DNA from: Anabaena cylindrica PCC 7122
Lineage (GTDB): Bacteria > Cyanobacteriota > Cyanobacteriia > Cyanobacteriales > Nostocaceae
Direction: 5' to 3'
Assembly: GCF_000317695.1 (NCBI RefSeq)
Contig: NC_019771.1
Coordinates: forward strand, 6,171,501 to 6,235,500
Length of the DNA stretch: 64,000 bases
This document shows positions 36,701-45,481 of the stretch, piece by piece. A program made the position numbers and the translations under genes. The stretch's first letter is position 1; each line of letters begins with the position of its first letter. Below the pieces are notes generated by a model that was not told the origin of the DNA, did no database searches, and saw only the letters and a list, made by a program, of their open reading frames with translations.

Positions 36701-38032
36701 CTGTGCTGGTTCAGGAGCTTCTTCTAAAACAATATGGGCATTCGTACCACCAACACCAAAAGAACTCACACCAGCGCGACGAGGACTATCCTGAGTGTTC
36801 CATGCTGATAGTTTGCTATTGACGTAGAAGGGACTATTGGCAAAATCAATTTGCGGATTAGGTTGCTCAAAATGCAGACTGGGGGGAATCATCTTATGTT
36901 TGAGTGCCAAGATGGTTTTGATTAAACCTGCTATCCCAGCCGCTGCATTCAGATGTCCCACATTAGTTTTGACTGAACCAATGGCACAGTAACCTTTATT
37001 TTGAGTACTAGCACGAAAAGCTTTAGTGAGAGCGGCAATTTCAATCGGATCTCCCATTGGAGTCCCAGTCCCGTGAGCTTCAATATAACTAATAGTTTCT
37101 GGATTTAACCCAGCATTCGCTAAGGCTTCTGCAATTACCTCTGCCTGTCCTTCTACACTAGGTGCTGTATAACTGACCTTTAATGAACCATCATTATTAA
37201 TAGCCGAGCCTTTAATCACTGCATGAATGCGATCGCCATCTCTCAAGGCTTCTTCTAACCGCTTTAAAACTACAATGCCAACTCCACTACCAAACAGTGT
37301 TCCCTGGGCTTTGGCATCAAAGGCTCGACAGTGACCATTTGGTGAAAGGATGCCACCCTCTTGATAAAAATAACCCGCTTTATGTGGCAAACTAATGGCA
37401 ATTGCACCCGCTAAGGCAATATCTATTTCATAATTAAGTAAACTTTGGCAGGCTAAATGAGTCGCTACTAATGAAGTAGAACAGGCAGTTTGAATATTAA
37501 TTCCTGGCCCTTTTAAATTTAATTTATAACAAACTTTTGTAGGCAAATAATCTTTATCATTTGCTAGTAATAAATTCCCCATCTCATGGTCATCTATATT
37601 ATCCTCTTTGGAGATTTTTCTCAGGGAATAATTATTAAAAATTCCCCCAGCATAAACACCAATTAATCCCTGATAATTCTCTGTTACATAACCAGCATCT
37701 TCTAGTGCTTCCCAAGCAGTTTCTAAAAATATCCGTTGTTGCGGATCAATTAACTCGGCTTCTGCTGGGTTATAACCAAAAAAGGCAGCATCAAAAAGTT
37801 CTATATCTTCTAAAACAGGTCTAGATTTGACATAATTATCTTTACTAAATAGCGATGAAGGTATACCAGATGCTACTAGACTTTCTTGAGAAAGTTGAGT
37901 TATAGACTCTACTCCATTAACTAAATTATCCCAGAATTGAGCAACATTTTTTGCCCCCGGAAACCGACACGACATACCAATAACTGCTATATCCGTATCC
38001 CTAAATTTATCATCAGAATTACTTGTTTGCAT
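33788..38032 (-). CDS. PKS module 2: KS, degenerate AT, KR, ACP
   Basis: This 1414-residue type I PKS has KS (about 12-435; active Cys in TACSTSL near 182, then EAHGTGTPMGDP and NVGHLNAAAG), an acyltransferase remnant, KR (about 1020-1220; GGLGGLGL and the intact YTAAN) and ACP (GGDSL near 1355). The AT has GYGMGE (near 617) where GHSxGE is expected, and compared with the upstream PKS about 86 residues are missing just after it, including the HAFH specificity region. So the AT cannot work as usual, and malonyl must come in trans, most simply from the neighbouring PKS. KR without DH or ER predicts a hydroxyl at this position. No stop or frameshift is seen; the gene overlaps the next NRPS by ATGA. 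Confidence 0.94.
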   Translation of the reverse strand: MQTSNSDDKFRDTDIAVIGMSCRFPGAKNVAQFWDNLVNGVESITQLSQESLVASGIPSSLFSKDNYVKSRPVLEDIELFDAAFFGYNPAEAELIDPQQRIFLETAWEALEDAGYVTENYQGLIGVYAGGIFNNYSLRKISKEDNIDDHEMGNLLLANDKDYLPTKVCYKLNLKGPGINIQTACSTSLVATHLACQSLLNYEIDIALAGAIAISLPHKAGYFYQEGGILSPNGHCRAFDAKAQGTLFGSGVGIVVLKRLEEALRDGDRIHAVIKGSAINNDGSLKVSYTAPSVEGQAEVIAEALANAGLNPETISYIEAHGTGTPMGDPIEIAALTKAFRASTQNKGYCAIGSVKTNVGHLNAAAGIAGLIKTILALKHKMIPPSLHFEQPNPQIDFANSPFYVNSKLSAWNTQDSPRRAGVSSFGVGGTNAHIVLEEAPEPAQSGKSRPWQLLVISAKTATAVDTATANLAKYLEQHQELNFADIAYTLSIGRQAFSDRRIVVSQNLDAAVKALKSQDSSTVFSQFQASQERPVIFMFPGPGTQYVNITKELYQVEPAFRQHIDICCELLQPDLGIDLRQVLYSEKPPEIALFAIEYALAQLWISWGIHPVGMIGYGMGEYVAAALAGVFSLKDALKLVANKEKIAEIHLQSPQIPYISNLTGTWITTQEATDPHYWLKHLGKVENFNAGLEELCQQPGQILLEVGIGNTLSTLANQHPTKSAQQVVLSSIGEDQSAVAFLLNTLGQLWLAGASVDWSGFYAHERRQRLPLPTYPFERQRYWIEPQTPISKVKKSDIADWFYLPLWKQSVISTQYQELAPQQSSYLVFLDECGLGWQLVERLQQQGHDVITVQVGTEFEKLSSYSLNPQSSDDYDALVQQLLLKQQLPHTIVHLCNVTLDPEVINEWQTTGFNSLLFLAQALGKHPLMGEYRLVVISNHLQSVVGDEILSPQKSTLLGPVQVIPQEYPNFNCCSIDIVLPVAGTWQYEKLLENLLTELRVASSEQLIAYRGVSRWVQTFEPVRLEKAKDETPRLRPGGVYLITGGLGGLGLVLAEYLAKTVQGKLILTGRSAFPQRDEWEQWLANHDQQNPITATIRKIQELETFGAEILVVNADVASLAQMKKAIACGQLQFGTINGVIHAAGVPGGGVMQIKSIEEAHKILSPKVTGTLVLENIFQDVQLDFLVLCSSIAAIKGIFGQVDYTAANSFLDAFARHKNSKNSTFTVAINWDAWQQVGMAAKASQQLVSTQTSAGLLPSEGIDAFVRILSSKLSQVVVSKNDLHQTEQQLINHQAENFLATLEQINLSQPAHPRPLLSSAYIAPRHEHEQTLINIWQEILGVSRIGINDNFFELGGDSLLAVRFISQVREKLRIELPINSLFAASTVADLAKYFERETVSAGMSRICLREEGEL

Positions 38033-38065
38033 TTTGAAATAAAGCCTCAGATTTTTAATGTCAAT

Positions 38066-41000
38066 TTATTTTTGTATTTGCATTTTCTGTCTACGCATTT
38101 CACCACGAGAACGTCTTTGTTGCAGTGCAAATTGTTCTTTTTCTTCTGGATTTAATAATTGAGCTAGTTGACTCACTGTCGGAGCTTCAAAAATACTGAC
38201 TGTGGATAGTTGAATATGAAACTCTTCTTGGATGCTGTTAATAACTCGAACACCAATTAATGAGTCACCACCCAAATCAAAAAAGTTATCATAAATTCCT
38301 ACCTTTTCAATACCTATAACTTCTTGCCAAATATCAGCAATAGTTTGCTCTATTTGATTACGAGGTAAAACATAAGAGTTACTAAGATGAGGACGAGGAT
38401 AATTAGCTTTGACCGTAGTTTTATCTGCTAGTTTGTCTGCAAAAATAACTCCCATATTGGCATATTGAGTCATTGTCTCTTGCATATTTTGGGGAGTAAC
38501 AATAACTTGAGATAATCCACTTACCAAAATGCGGTTAAATGCTTCTATTCCTTCTTCTAAGGTAATACCATTTTTGAGTATTTCTAGATGAGATTGTTGT
38601 AATTTATATTTCTCTTGCAGTTGAATTGCCATTCCCGCTTCTTGCCAAGCATTCCAGTTAATAGTTATGGTTGGAAGTGATGAGCATTGAGCAAATCTAT
38701 CAAGAAATGTATGTGCAGCAACATAATCTACATTTCCATATCCACCAGTGAAAGCTGCTATAGAAGACCAAAAAACTAAGAAGTCTAATGGCACATCTTT
38801 GAAGATAGTATCAAGTACTAATGTTCCTTGAACTTTCGGCGCAAAGACGGCTTTTATCATTGCCGATGTTTTGAGTTGAGCTAAACCTCCACCACGTACT
38901 CCAGCTGCATGAATTACTCCATGAATTGCACCAAATTTTGCGTTTATTTGAGTTACTGCTGATCGCATTTGGACTTCATCAGCAACATCAGCACTCAAAA
39001 CTAATACTTCTGCGCCAAGTTTTTCTATTTCTTGTAGTTTACGAATCTTTTGACTAGAAATATCTTGCTCATCATGGGTCATTAGCCAATTTTCCCATGC
39101 TGATTTTTCTGGTAAGGTTGAACGCCCAATTAAAGCTAGTTTGGCTTGTGCTGTCTTGGCTAAATATTCGGCAATTCCTAAGCCTAAACCACCAAGTCCA
39201 CCAACAATTAGATAAACTCCTTTTTGTCGCAGTTGTTTTGTTGTTGCTGTCTTTTCTAAAGGTATTGCTGCAAAGGTTTGTACCCAACGATAGTTATTTC
39301 TATAAGCGATCACATCTTCGCTAGTATCTGCAACAATTTCTACTATGAGTTTATCTATAAGTTCATTTTCACCTAATTTGCTAATGACAATATCAATGCT
39401 ACGACAAGTTATATTTGGCTGTTCTTGCGGAATAACTTTGCAGCCACCTAAAACTGTAGCTTTTTCTGGGTGAATATTTTCATCACCTATAACTATTTGG
39501 ATATCACTAGATATAACGCCAATTTTCAAAGATTCAGTTATCTTTTGTTTAGCAATTACATAAGATAAATTGAGTAAGCTGTATAAACCTAATTCTTGAG
39601 ATTTCTCAAAAGATTCATGGGGATTAAGACTCCATAGGTGAGCAATCAGGGGTACTTTTCCTAATTGAGATATTTTCTGGAATAATTTCTCATAGTCCTC
39701 TCTAATTTGCGGATTGATTGTATAGACTTGCTCATTGATCTGAGAGAAGCAATTGCCAATTTTAACTTGAATAACTTTGTGTTGGTAGTGAGTTTTTAAG
39801 CGTTGACAAAAAGCATCACCAAAGCCAGTATTATCTACAAAAACTAGCCAAGAAACATTTGCTGTTGCTAAATTTTGTGTAGGTATAATTGAACGTTGCC
39901 AAGAAGGGAGGTAAAACCAATTATCTAGTTTTAGTCTTTGGCTGTGATGATTGCCTTGTTGTGGTGGATCAATCCAATAACGCTGACGCTCAAAGGGGTA
40001 AGCTGGTAATGGTAGGCGATGGCGTTTTTCATGCTGATAAAAACCAGCCCAATTTATTTGTACTCCTGTTAACCACAATTTGCCTAAAGTATTGAGCAAA
40101 AATCCCACATCAGACTGTTTTTCTTGGGGATGACGCAGGGAAGAAAGTATGACTCTTGCAGATGCTTGTTGTTTAGTTAAGGTAGTTAATGTCCGTCCTG
40201 GGCCAATTTCTAGAAAAATTGATTCTGCATTTTGCAGCAATTGAGCAATTCCTTCCGCAAATCGTACACCCTGGCGTAGGTGTCGCGCCCAATAATTGGG
40301 ATCTGTGGCTGCTTCTGGTGTCATCCAAGTCCCAGTCAGATTGGAAATAAAGGGGATTTGTGGGGGATGAAGTTTGATTTTTTTAACTGCTAAGGTAAAA
40401 GGCTCAACTACCGCTGCCATCATTGAGGAATGGAAGGCGTGAGAAGTATGTAGCCGCCGATATTCTATGCTTTTTGCTGTGAGTTGTTGTTCTAGTTCGG
40501 TTATATCTGCTATTGATCCAGATACGACACTCAATAATGGTGCGTTGCTGGCTGCTAAAGAGAGGTTGTCACCTAAAAATGATTGCACTTTTTGAGCAGG
40601 TAAGCTGATGGAAAGCATCGCTCCTGCCGGTAGTTGCTGCATCATTTTCCCACGAGTTACTACCAGTGATAAAGCATCTTCTAAGGAGAAAACACCAGCG
40701 ATACAAGCTGCTACATATTCCCCTATGCTATGACCAATCATGGCTACAGGAGACACTCCCCAAGATATCCACAATTTAGCTAGGGCGTATTCAATGACAA
40801 ATAAGGCTGGTTGAGTAATTGCTGTTTGCTGTAATTGCTGGGTTGCTGTTTGAATATCTGTTTCAGTTGGGTATAAATAGGAGTGTAAATCAATGTGGAG
40901 ATGATGTTGGAGATAGTCAAAACAGCGATCGCATTCTTCCCTAAATATAGTCTCCTGCTCATAGAGTTCTTTGCCCATGTTGACATACTGCGATCCTTGT

Positions 41001-42571
41001 CCTGTGAACATGAATACTACAGAGCGATTGCTAGATGTCAAAAGTTCTTGGTCAACAAAGTCCAGTTTTTTAACTACATCCTCAAGATTCTCTCCCACCA
41101 CCATCCGTCGATAATTGAAGTTTTGACGACCAATTTGCAAGGTATAAGCAACATCGGCTAAGTTCAAATCTGGATGCTGTTTTAAATATGCAGCTAAATT
41201 TTTGGTGGCTGTTGCCAAAGCAGAACTAGTTTTAGCAGACAGTACCAATAAATGTTGTTGACGAGCAGAACTAGAGATTTCTAAAGGAGGCGCTTCTTCT
41301 AAGATGATATGGGCATTTGTCCCACCAAAGCCAAAGGAACTAACCCCAGCACGACGAGGACTATCGTTAGTTTTCCACTCTAAAAGTTTTGTGTTGACGT
41401 AAAACGGGCTATTGTCAAAATCAATTTGCGGATTGGGACTCTCGAAGTTAATGCTGGGTGGTATAAGTTTGTGGTCAAGGGCTAAAACTGTCTTGATTAA
41501 ACCGACGATTCCCGCAGCGGCATCTAAATGACCGACATTGGTTTTCACTGAACCAATAGCACAATAGTTTTTTTCGTCAGTGGTAGCGCGAAAAGCTTGT
41601 GTCATCGCCGCAATTTCAATGGGGTCGCCTAAAGCTGTGCCAGTCCCGTGAGCTTCAATATAGGTAATGGTTTCTGGCTCAACTTCAGCCATCATTTGGG
41701 CTGTACGAATAACTCTGGTTTGACCCTCTTGACTAGGTGCTGTATAACCAACCTTGCCGGCACCATCGTTATTAATGGCAGAACCTTTGATGACTGCGTA
41801 AATACGATCTCGATCTGCGATCGCATCCTCTAATCTTTTTAAAACTACAACCCCAATCCCATTCCCCCCTACAGTACCATTTGCCCTAGAATCAAAGGCT
41901 TTACAATGTCCATCAGCAGCCACAATTTCATCTGGCGATAAAGTTAATTCGTTTTGTGGCACTTTGACGGCAACACCAGCCCCTAAAGCCATATCACATT
42001 CGCCACTCAACAAACTTTGACAAGCCAAATGAATTGCCACCAATGAACTAGAGCAAGCTGTTCCTATACTGACACTTGGCCCTGTAAGATTTAATTTATA
42101 AGAAACACGACTAGCAAGATAATCTTTATCAACACCAACTAAAGTCTGTAAAAAGCCTTTTGATTCTATCCAACCTTGGTTGGGACTTAAGTTATAAAGC
42201 AAGTAAGTCCCCATACCCACACCAGCATAAACTCCTATGGGTCTAGTTTCTAATTGCGAGTTATAGCCAGCATTTTCTAAAGCTTCCCAAGCACATTCTA
42301 AAAATAAACGATGTTGAGGATCTATTGCTTCCGCTTCTCTAGGATTGAAACCAAAAAAAGCAGCATCAAATAATTCCACATCACTCAGAATCCCACCAGC
42401 TTTAATTTTTTGTTCTGTGTCTGTTTTAGCTAATTTTGTATTTGTAAAAACTGAAGTTAACTCAACTCCTGCTTTCAGGTTTTCCCAAAATTCATCAATA
42501 TTATTGCAGCCAGGAAACCGCCCAGACATACCAATAATTGCAATCTCTAAACCATTGTGCTGGAAATTCAT
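38066..42571 (-). CDS. PKS module 1: KS-AT-KR-ACP, malonyl-type
   Basis: This 1501-residue type I PKS has KS (about 8-430; active Cys in TACSSSL near 172, then EAHGTGTALGDP and NVGHLDAAAG), AT (about 460-830; GHSIGE near 611 and HAFH, the malonyl-CoA signature), KR (about 1100-1300; GGLGGLGL) and ACP (GGDSL near 1434). The KR active site has SSIAAF and YVAAH: the Asn that normally ends YxxxN is His, so activity is probable but unusual. With no DH or ER the product is a beta-hydroxyacyl chain. It is the first gene of the minus-strand operon and should take the aryl-capped amino acid from the Cy-A-PCP NRPS encoded on the other strand. Its AT may also serve the next PKS. Confidence 0.95.
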   Translation of the reverse strand: MNFQHNGLEIAIIGMSGRFPGCNNIDEFWENLKAGVELTSVFTNTKLAKTDTEQKIKAGGILSDVELFDAAFFGFNPREAEAIDPQHRLFLECAWEALENAGYNSQLETRPIGVYAGVGMGTYLLYNLSPNQGWIESKGFLQTLVGVDKDYLASRVSYKLNLTGPSVSIGTACSSSLVAIHLACQSLLSGECDMALGAGVAVKVPQNELTLSPDEIVAADGHCKAFDSRANGTVGGNGIGVVVLKRLEDAIADRDRIYAVIKGSAINNDGAGKVGYTAPSQEGQTRVIRTAQMMAEVEPETITYIEAHGTGTALGDPIEIAAMTQAFRATTDEKNYCAIGSVKTNVGHLDAAAGIVGLIKTVLALDHKLIPPSINFESPNPQIDFDNSPFYVNTKLLEWKTNDSPRRAGVSSFGFGGTNAHIILEEAPPLEISSSARQQHLLVLSAKTSSALATATKNLAAYLKQHPDLNLADVAYTLQIGRQNFNYRRMVVGENLEDVVKKLDFVDQELLTSSNRSVVFMFTGQGSQYVNMGKELYEQETIFREECDRCFDYLQHHLHIDLHSYLYPTETDIQTATQQLQQTAITQPALFVIEYALAKLWISWGVSPVAMIGHSIGEYVAACIAGVFSLEDALSLVVTRGKMMQQLPAGAMLSISLPAQKVQSFLGDNLSLAASNAPLLSVVSGSIADITELEQQLTAKSIEYRRLHTSHAFHSSMMAAVVEPFTLAVKKIKLHPPQIPFISNLTGTWMTPEAATDPNYWARHLRQGVRFAEGIAQLLQNAESIFLEIGPGRTLTTLTKQQASARVILSSLRHPQEKQSDVGFLLNTLGKLWLTGVQINWAGFYQHEKRHRLPLPAYPFERQRYWIDPPQQGNHHSQRLKLDNWFYLPSWQRSIIPTQNLATANVSWLVFVDNTGFGDAFCQRLKTHYQHKVIQVKIGNCFSQINEQVYTINPQIREDYEKLFQKISQLGKVPLIAHLWSLNPHESFEKSQELGLYSLLNLSYVIAKQKITESLKIGVISSDIQIVIGDENIHPEKATVLGGCKVIPQEQPNITCRSIDIVISKLGENELIDKLIVEIVADTSEDVIAYRNNYRWVQTFAAIPLEKTATTKQLRQKGVYLIVGGLGGLGLGIAEYLAKTAQAKLALIGRSTLPEKSAWENWLMTHDEQDISSQKIRKLQEIEKLGAEVLVLSADVADEVQMRSAVTQINAKFGAIHGVIHAAGVRGGGLAQLKTSAMIKAVFAPKVQGTLVLDTIFKDVPLDFLVFWSSIAAFTGGYGNVDYVAAHTFLDRFAQCSSLPTITINWNAWQEAGMAIQLQEKYKLQQSHLEILKNGITLEEGIEAFNRILVSGLSQVIVTPQNMQETMTQYANMGVIFADKLADKTTVKANYPRPHLSNSYVLPRNQIEQTIADIWQEVIGIEKVGIYDNFFDLGGDSLIGVRVINSIQEEFHIQLSTVSIFEAPTVSQLAQLLNPEEKEQFALQQRRSRGEMRRQKMQIQK

Positions 42572-43488
42572 AAAAGTTAGTTGTGGAAAGATTTTTATAG
42601 TGGAAACTCAATCTATCAGATCAAATTTCCTTCTTATAGCAATTTTATGTAAGTCCTGATAATCATGAAATCCCTTGATTAATCCATTTTTAGGGACTTT
42701 CAGGAAATAAATCTTCCTTCTTCCTTCTTTCCTCTTTCCTTCGCGCTCTTCGCGTCCTTTGCGGTTCATTTCTCTTGATCCATCAAACTGTATTTGACAG
42801 ACTACTAGACATTTATTTCTGAGCATGAGAGCGGTTATCCCACTCTGCGGGAAGCAAGCTCGGTGTTGATGGATAGATACTTGAGAATCTATTGAAAGTT
42901 ATTTTTATTAGAGTCTCAATTTTAGTGATCTTCCTGAAACCTAGATTTACATGAAAAAGCTACTTATTGCAAGTAACTTTCATTAGATTAATACAGGTGA
43001 ACAATTTTGGCAAGCCTAAACTCAGAAAATATAGGTACAAAAAAATTGGTGTTCTGGTATATTCTCATGCAAAATGCCGTCTATGCAATTCTTTCAGCCT
43101 CTTCAGCAAAGTAGTTTTACCTAAATCATCTGGAAAAAAGAGTTGCAATTCCTGTAAAAACGAGGGTTTTTTATTTTTCGGTATTTGGCATCTATCTTAA
43201 GACATAGATAAACCAAGTTATAATCTATATTAATGTATAAAATATTTTTCAATAATTATTTTCTATGTAATATTGATTGCAAATGCAATTAATTACCATT
43301 AGAGTATCTACAGACATAATTGAAAATTAGTTGCATTAATTAGCTCGAATCAAATTGTTTGTTGTAAGCGCCAGCTACTAGCAAACACCCCAGGCATCGT
43401 CCAGGGAGTCTTTTGCAAAAGGTCTAATTAAATACAGCCAGAAATCTGCGCTTGACTTCGAGTCATAAGCTGGGGAGTTTTTTGCTTC
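42572..43488. other. Divergent control region between the two biosynthetic operons
   Basis: These 917 bases separate the two divergent operons and hold no convincing gene; open frames here are short with poor composition. The region is strongly AT-rich. The stretch 43242-43258, ending TTTTCAATAATT, resembles the reverse of the Fur-like site at 5354-5369 and may be a Fur site. A TATAAT occurs at 43219-43224 and a small TGACT-TCG-AGTCA stem at about 43452-43464. At about 42725-42770 there is degenerate GC-rich repeat sequence. Control of both operons from here is an inference from layout. Confidence 0.5.
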
Positions 43489-43734
43489 ATGGATACCTTA
43501 AACGTGATGAATACCTTGAAAACAATACTGACTGATTTAGGTATTCCCGAAGAATCGCTGTGTGAAGACACCTTTTTAAGCAAAGATTTACAGATTGATT
43601 CCGTAGAGACAGTAGAAATTGCTTTGGGACTAAAACGAAAACTAGGGGTCAACATCAAACTAGAAGCTTGGCAAAATATGACATTGGCTCAAGTCTGCAA
43701 TGTAGTCGAGGCGGCGATCGCTAACAAAACCTAA
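43489..43734 (+). CDS. Stand-alone acyl/aryl carrier protein
   Basis: This 81-residue four-helix carrier protein has its phosphopantetheine Ser38 in LQIDSVETVE. It is the first gene of the plus-strand operon and is followed 24 bases later by an aryl-acid ligase gene, so it most likely receives the salicyl starter as a free-standing aryl carrier. In pyochelin and yersiniabactin systems this carrier is fused to the first NRPS; here that NRPS lacks one. An ATG at 43507 is an alternative start, but the longer frame keeps the full first helix. A phosphopantetheinyl transferase is not encoded in this window. Confidence 0.9.
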   Translation: MDTLNVMNTLKTILTDLGIPEESLCEDTFLSKDLQIDSVETVEIALGLKRKLGVNIKLEAWQNMTLAQVCNVVEAAIANKT

Positions 43735-43758
43735 TATTTAGCCTAAAAGGAAAGTTGG

Positions 43759-45333
43759 ATGGACAGTATTTCGGAACTTTTGCCTCCATTATTTAACGTT
43801 GCAGCTTACTTTATAGAAGGCAATTTAGCCCAGGAACGCAGCGAGAAAACAGCATTTTACTATCAAGATCAGACTTATACTTACACTCAAGTGCGTAGTT
43901 TCGTCCGACGCACCGCTAAATTACTTTCTCATCTTGGTTTAGAATCAGAAAACCGCATCGCAATTCTTGTCCCAGATACACCAGAATTTGTCTTTGCCTT
44001 TTGGGGTGCTATTTGGTTAGGTGCTGTGCCTATCCCCATTAATACTGCTTACAATGCTGATGACATTCAGTATATTTTGCAAGACTGCCGTGCTAAAGTC
44101 TTACTCACAACCGAAGAATGGCAACAAAAATTAGCTCCTATCCAGTCACCGTATTTGCGTAGTATTCTATCCATAAATGGGAATGGGCAAAATTCATTTT
44201 TATCCCAACTAGAACAGCAAGATGAATTACTAGATTGGGCGAAAACATCGCGGGATGAACCAGCTTTTTGGCTTTACACTTCTGGTAGTACAGGACGACC
44301 TAAAGGTGTAATTCATCTCCATCAAAGTATGGTGGTTTGTGCAGAACAGTACGCTAAAAACACTCTAGGTCTGCATCCAGATGACATCACCTATTCCGTT
44401 GCGAATATGTCCTTTGCCTATGGCTTGGGTAACACCTTATATATGCCAATGGCAGTTGGTGCAGCAGCTGTACTATCGAATGGTAACAATGCTTTTGAAA
44501 TTATTACCGACATCCAGCGATATCGACCGACGGTACTGTTTGGAATACCCAGTATTTATGCAGCTATTCTCGCTGTTGACGAAATCTCACCTTTAGATGT
44601 TTCTTCTTTACGTTTATGTGTATCCGCTGCTGAACAACTACCTAAAAGTATTTGGCAACAGTGGCTGAAAACTTATAATCACGAAATTTGTGAAGGTATT
44701 GGTACCACAGAGTTTTTACACATATTTCTCTCCAATCGTATAGGAGAGTGTAAAACAGGAACTTCAGGTCGTCCAGTCCCTGGTTACGATGTTGAAATTG
44801 TTGACGATGATGGTATTCCTTGTCCTCCAGGCACGATTGGTAACTTACAGGTAAGTGGAGAAAGCCTGATGTTGGGTTATTGGAATCGGCTATCGCAAAC
44901 GCGCAAAGCTATTTATGGAAATACGATGCGAACTGGGGATAAATATGTGCGTGATGCGGATAATTATTTCCGATTCATCGGGCGATCTGACGACCTATTT
45001 AAAGTCAATGGTCAGTGGATATCACCTATAGAAATTGAGGATATTTTGCATCAACATCCCCAGATTTTAGAAGTAGCCGTAGTCCCAGAATCTGAAGGTG
45101 GTGAACAGTTAACTCAGATTGTGGCTTATGTTAGCCTCCAGTCGGGACAGGAGGCATCACCTGAATTAGAAAATAGTATTCGGAGATTTGCTAAACAGCA
45201 ATTACCTCACTTCAAGGCTCCAAAAATAGTTCGCTTTGTAGAATGTTTACCCCGTACGGCAACTGGCAAAATTCACCGTCATTTATTACTTAAACAACAA
45301 AATCTTGTACATAATTTAATAAGCTTGGGTTAG
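43759..45333 (+). CDS. Aryl-acid AMP ligase of benzoate-CoA-ligase type (predicted salicylate activation)
   Basis: This 524-residue ANL-family enzyme has the P-loop YTSGSTGRPKG (about 173-183), a GIGTTEF motif, RTGDKY, and a C-terminal TATGKIHR with the catalytic Lys. Overall texture (FNVAAYFIEGN at the start, then SFAYGLGNTLYMPMAVGA) resembles benzoate-CoA ligases more than the DhbE/EntE/YbtE aryl-AMP ligases that usually serve siderophores. Between a carrier protein gene and a salicylate synthase gene, it should activate salicylate and load it on the carrier, either directly from the adenylate or through salicyl-CoA. Family is firm; salicylate as substrate is inferred from context. Confidence 0.88.
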   Translation: MDSISELLPPLFNVAAYFIEGNLAQERSEKTAFYYQDQTYTYTQVRSFVRRTAKLLSHLGLESENRIAILVPDTPEFVFAFWGAIWLGAVPIPINTAYNADDIQYILQDCRAKVLLTTEEWQQKLAPIQSPYLRSILSINGNGQNSFLSQLEQQDELLDWAKTSRDEPAFWLYTSGSTGRPKGVIHLHQSMVVCAEQYAKNTLGLHPDDITYSVANMSFAYGLGNTLYMPMAVGAAAVLSNGNNAFEIITDIQRYRPTVLFGIPSIYAAILAVDEISPLDVSSLRLCVSAAEQLPKSIWQQWLKTYNHEICEGIGTTEFLHIFLSNRIGECKTGTSGRPVPGYDVEIVDDDGIPCPPGTIGNLQVSGESLMLGYWNRLSQTRKAIYGNTMRTGDKYVRDADNYFRFIGRSDDLFKVNGQWISPIEIEDILHQHPQILEVAVVPESEGGEQLTQIVAYVSLQSGQEASPELENSIRRFAKQQLPHFKAPKIVRFVECLPRTATGKIHRHLLLKQQNLVHNLISLG

Positions 45334-45420
45334 GGGTTATTGGTGCAGATAATTGGTCTTTCAAGACTCGATCAATCGCATTTCTAAATTTTAATATACC
45401 TAGACCAAACTCTCTCACAT

Positions 45421-45450
45421 CTCTCTGTGCCTCTGCGCCTCTGCGTGAAA
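45421..45450 (+). repeat. Interspersed repeat, CTCTGTGCCTCTGCGCCTC type, copy 2
   Basis: Near-identical to 1614-1645 and 48487-48515. It lies in the 148-base gap between the ligase and salicylate synthase genes, 32 bases before the start of the latter. Confidence 0.7.
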
Positions 45451-45481
45451 TAAATCTTCATTTCCAAAAAGGATCAAGTTA

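Noticed and set aside
33788..38032. Sequencing error as the cause of the defective AT
   Set aside because: The frame stays open across the deletion and several separate changes (GPGTQY, GYGMGE, loss of about 86 residues) occur together, which one error cannot explain.
42608..42826. 72-codon open frame on the minus strand
   Set aside because: Translates low-complexity repeat DNA (RKGREEREGKRKEGRRK), as expected from a TTCCTTC-rich stretch.
42967..43200. 77-codon open frame in the divergent control region
   Set aside because: Cys/Lys/Phe-rich composition without any motif, no ribosome site, and AT-rich chance codons; better read as regulatory DNA.
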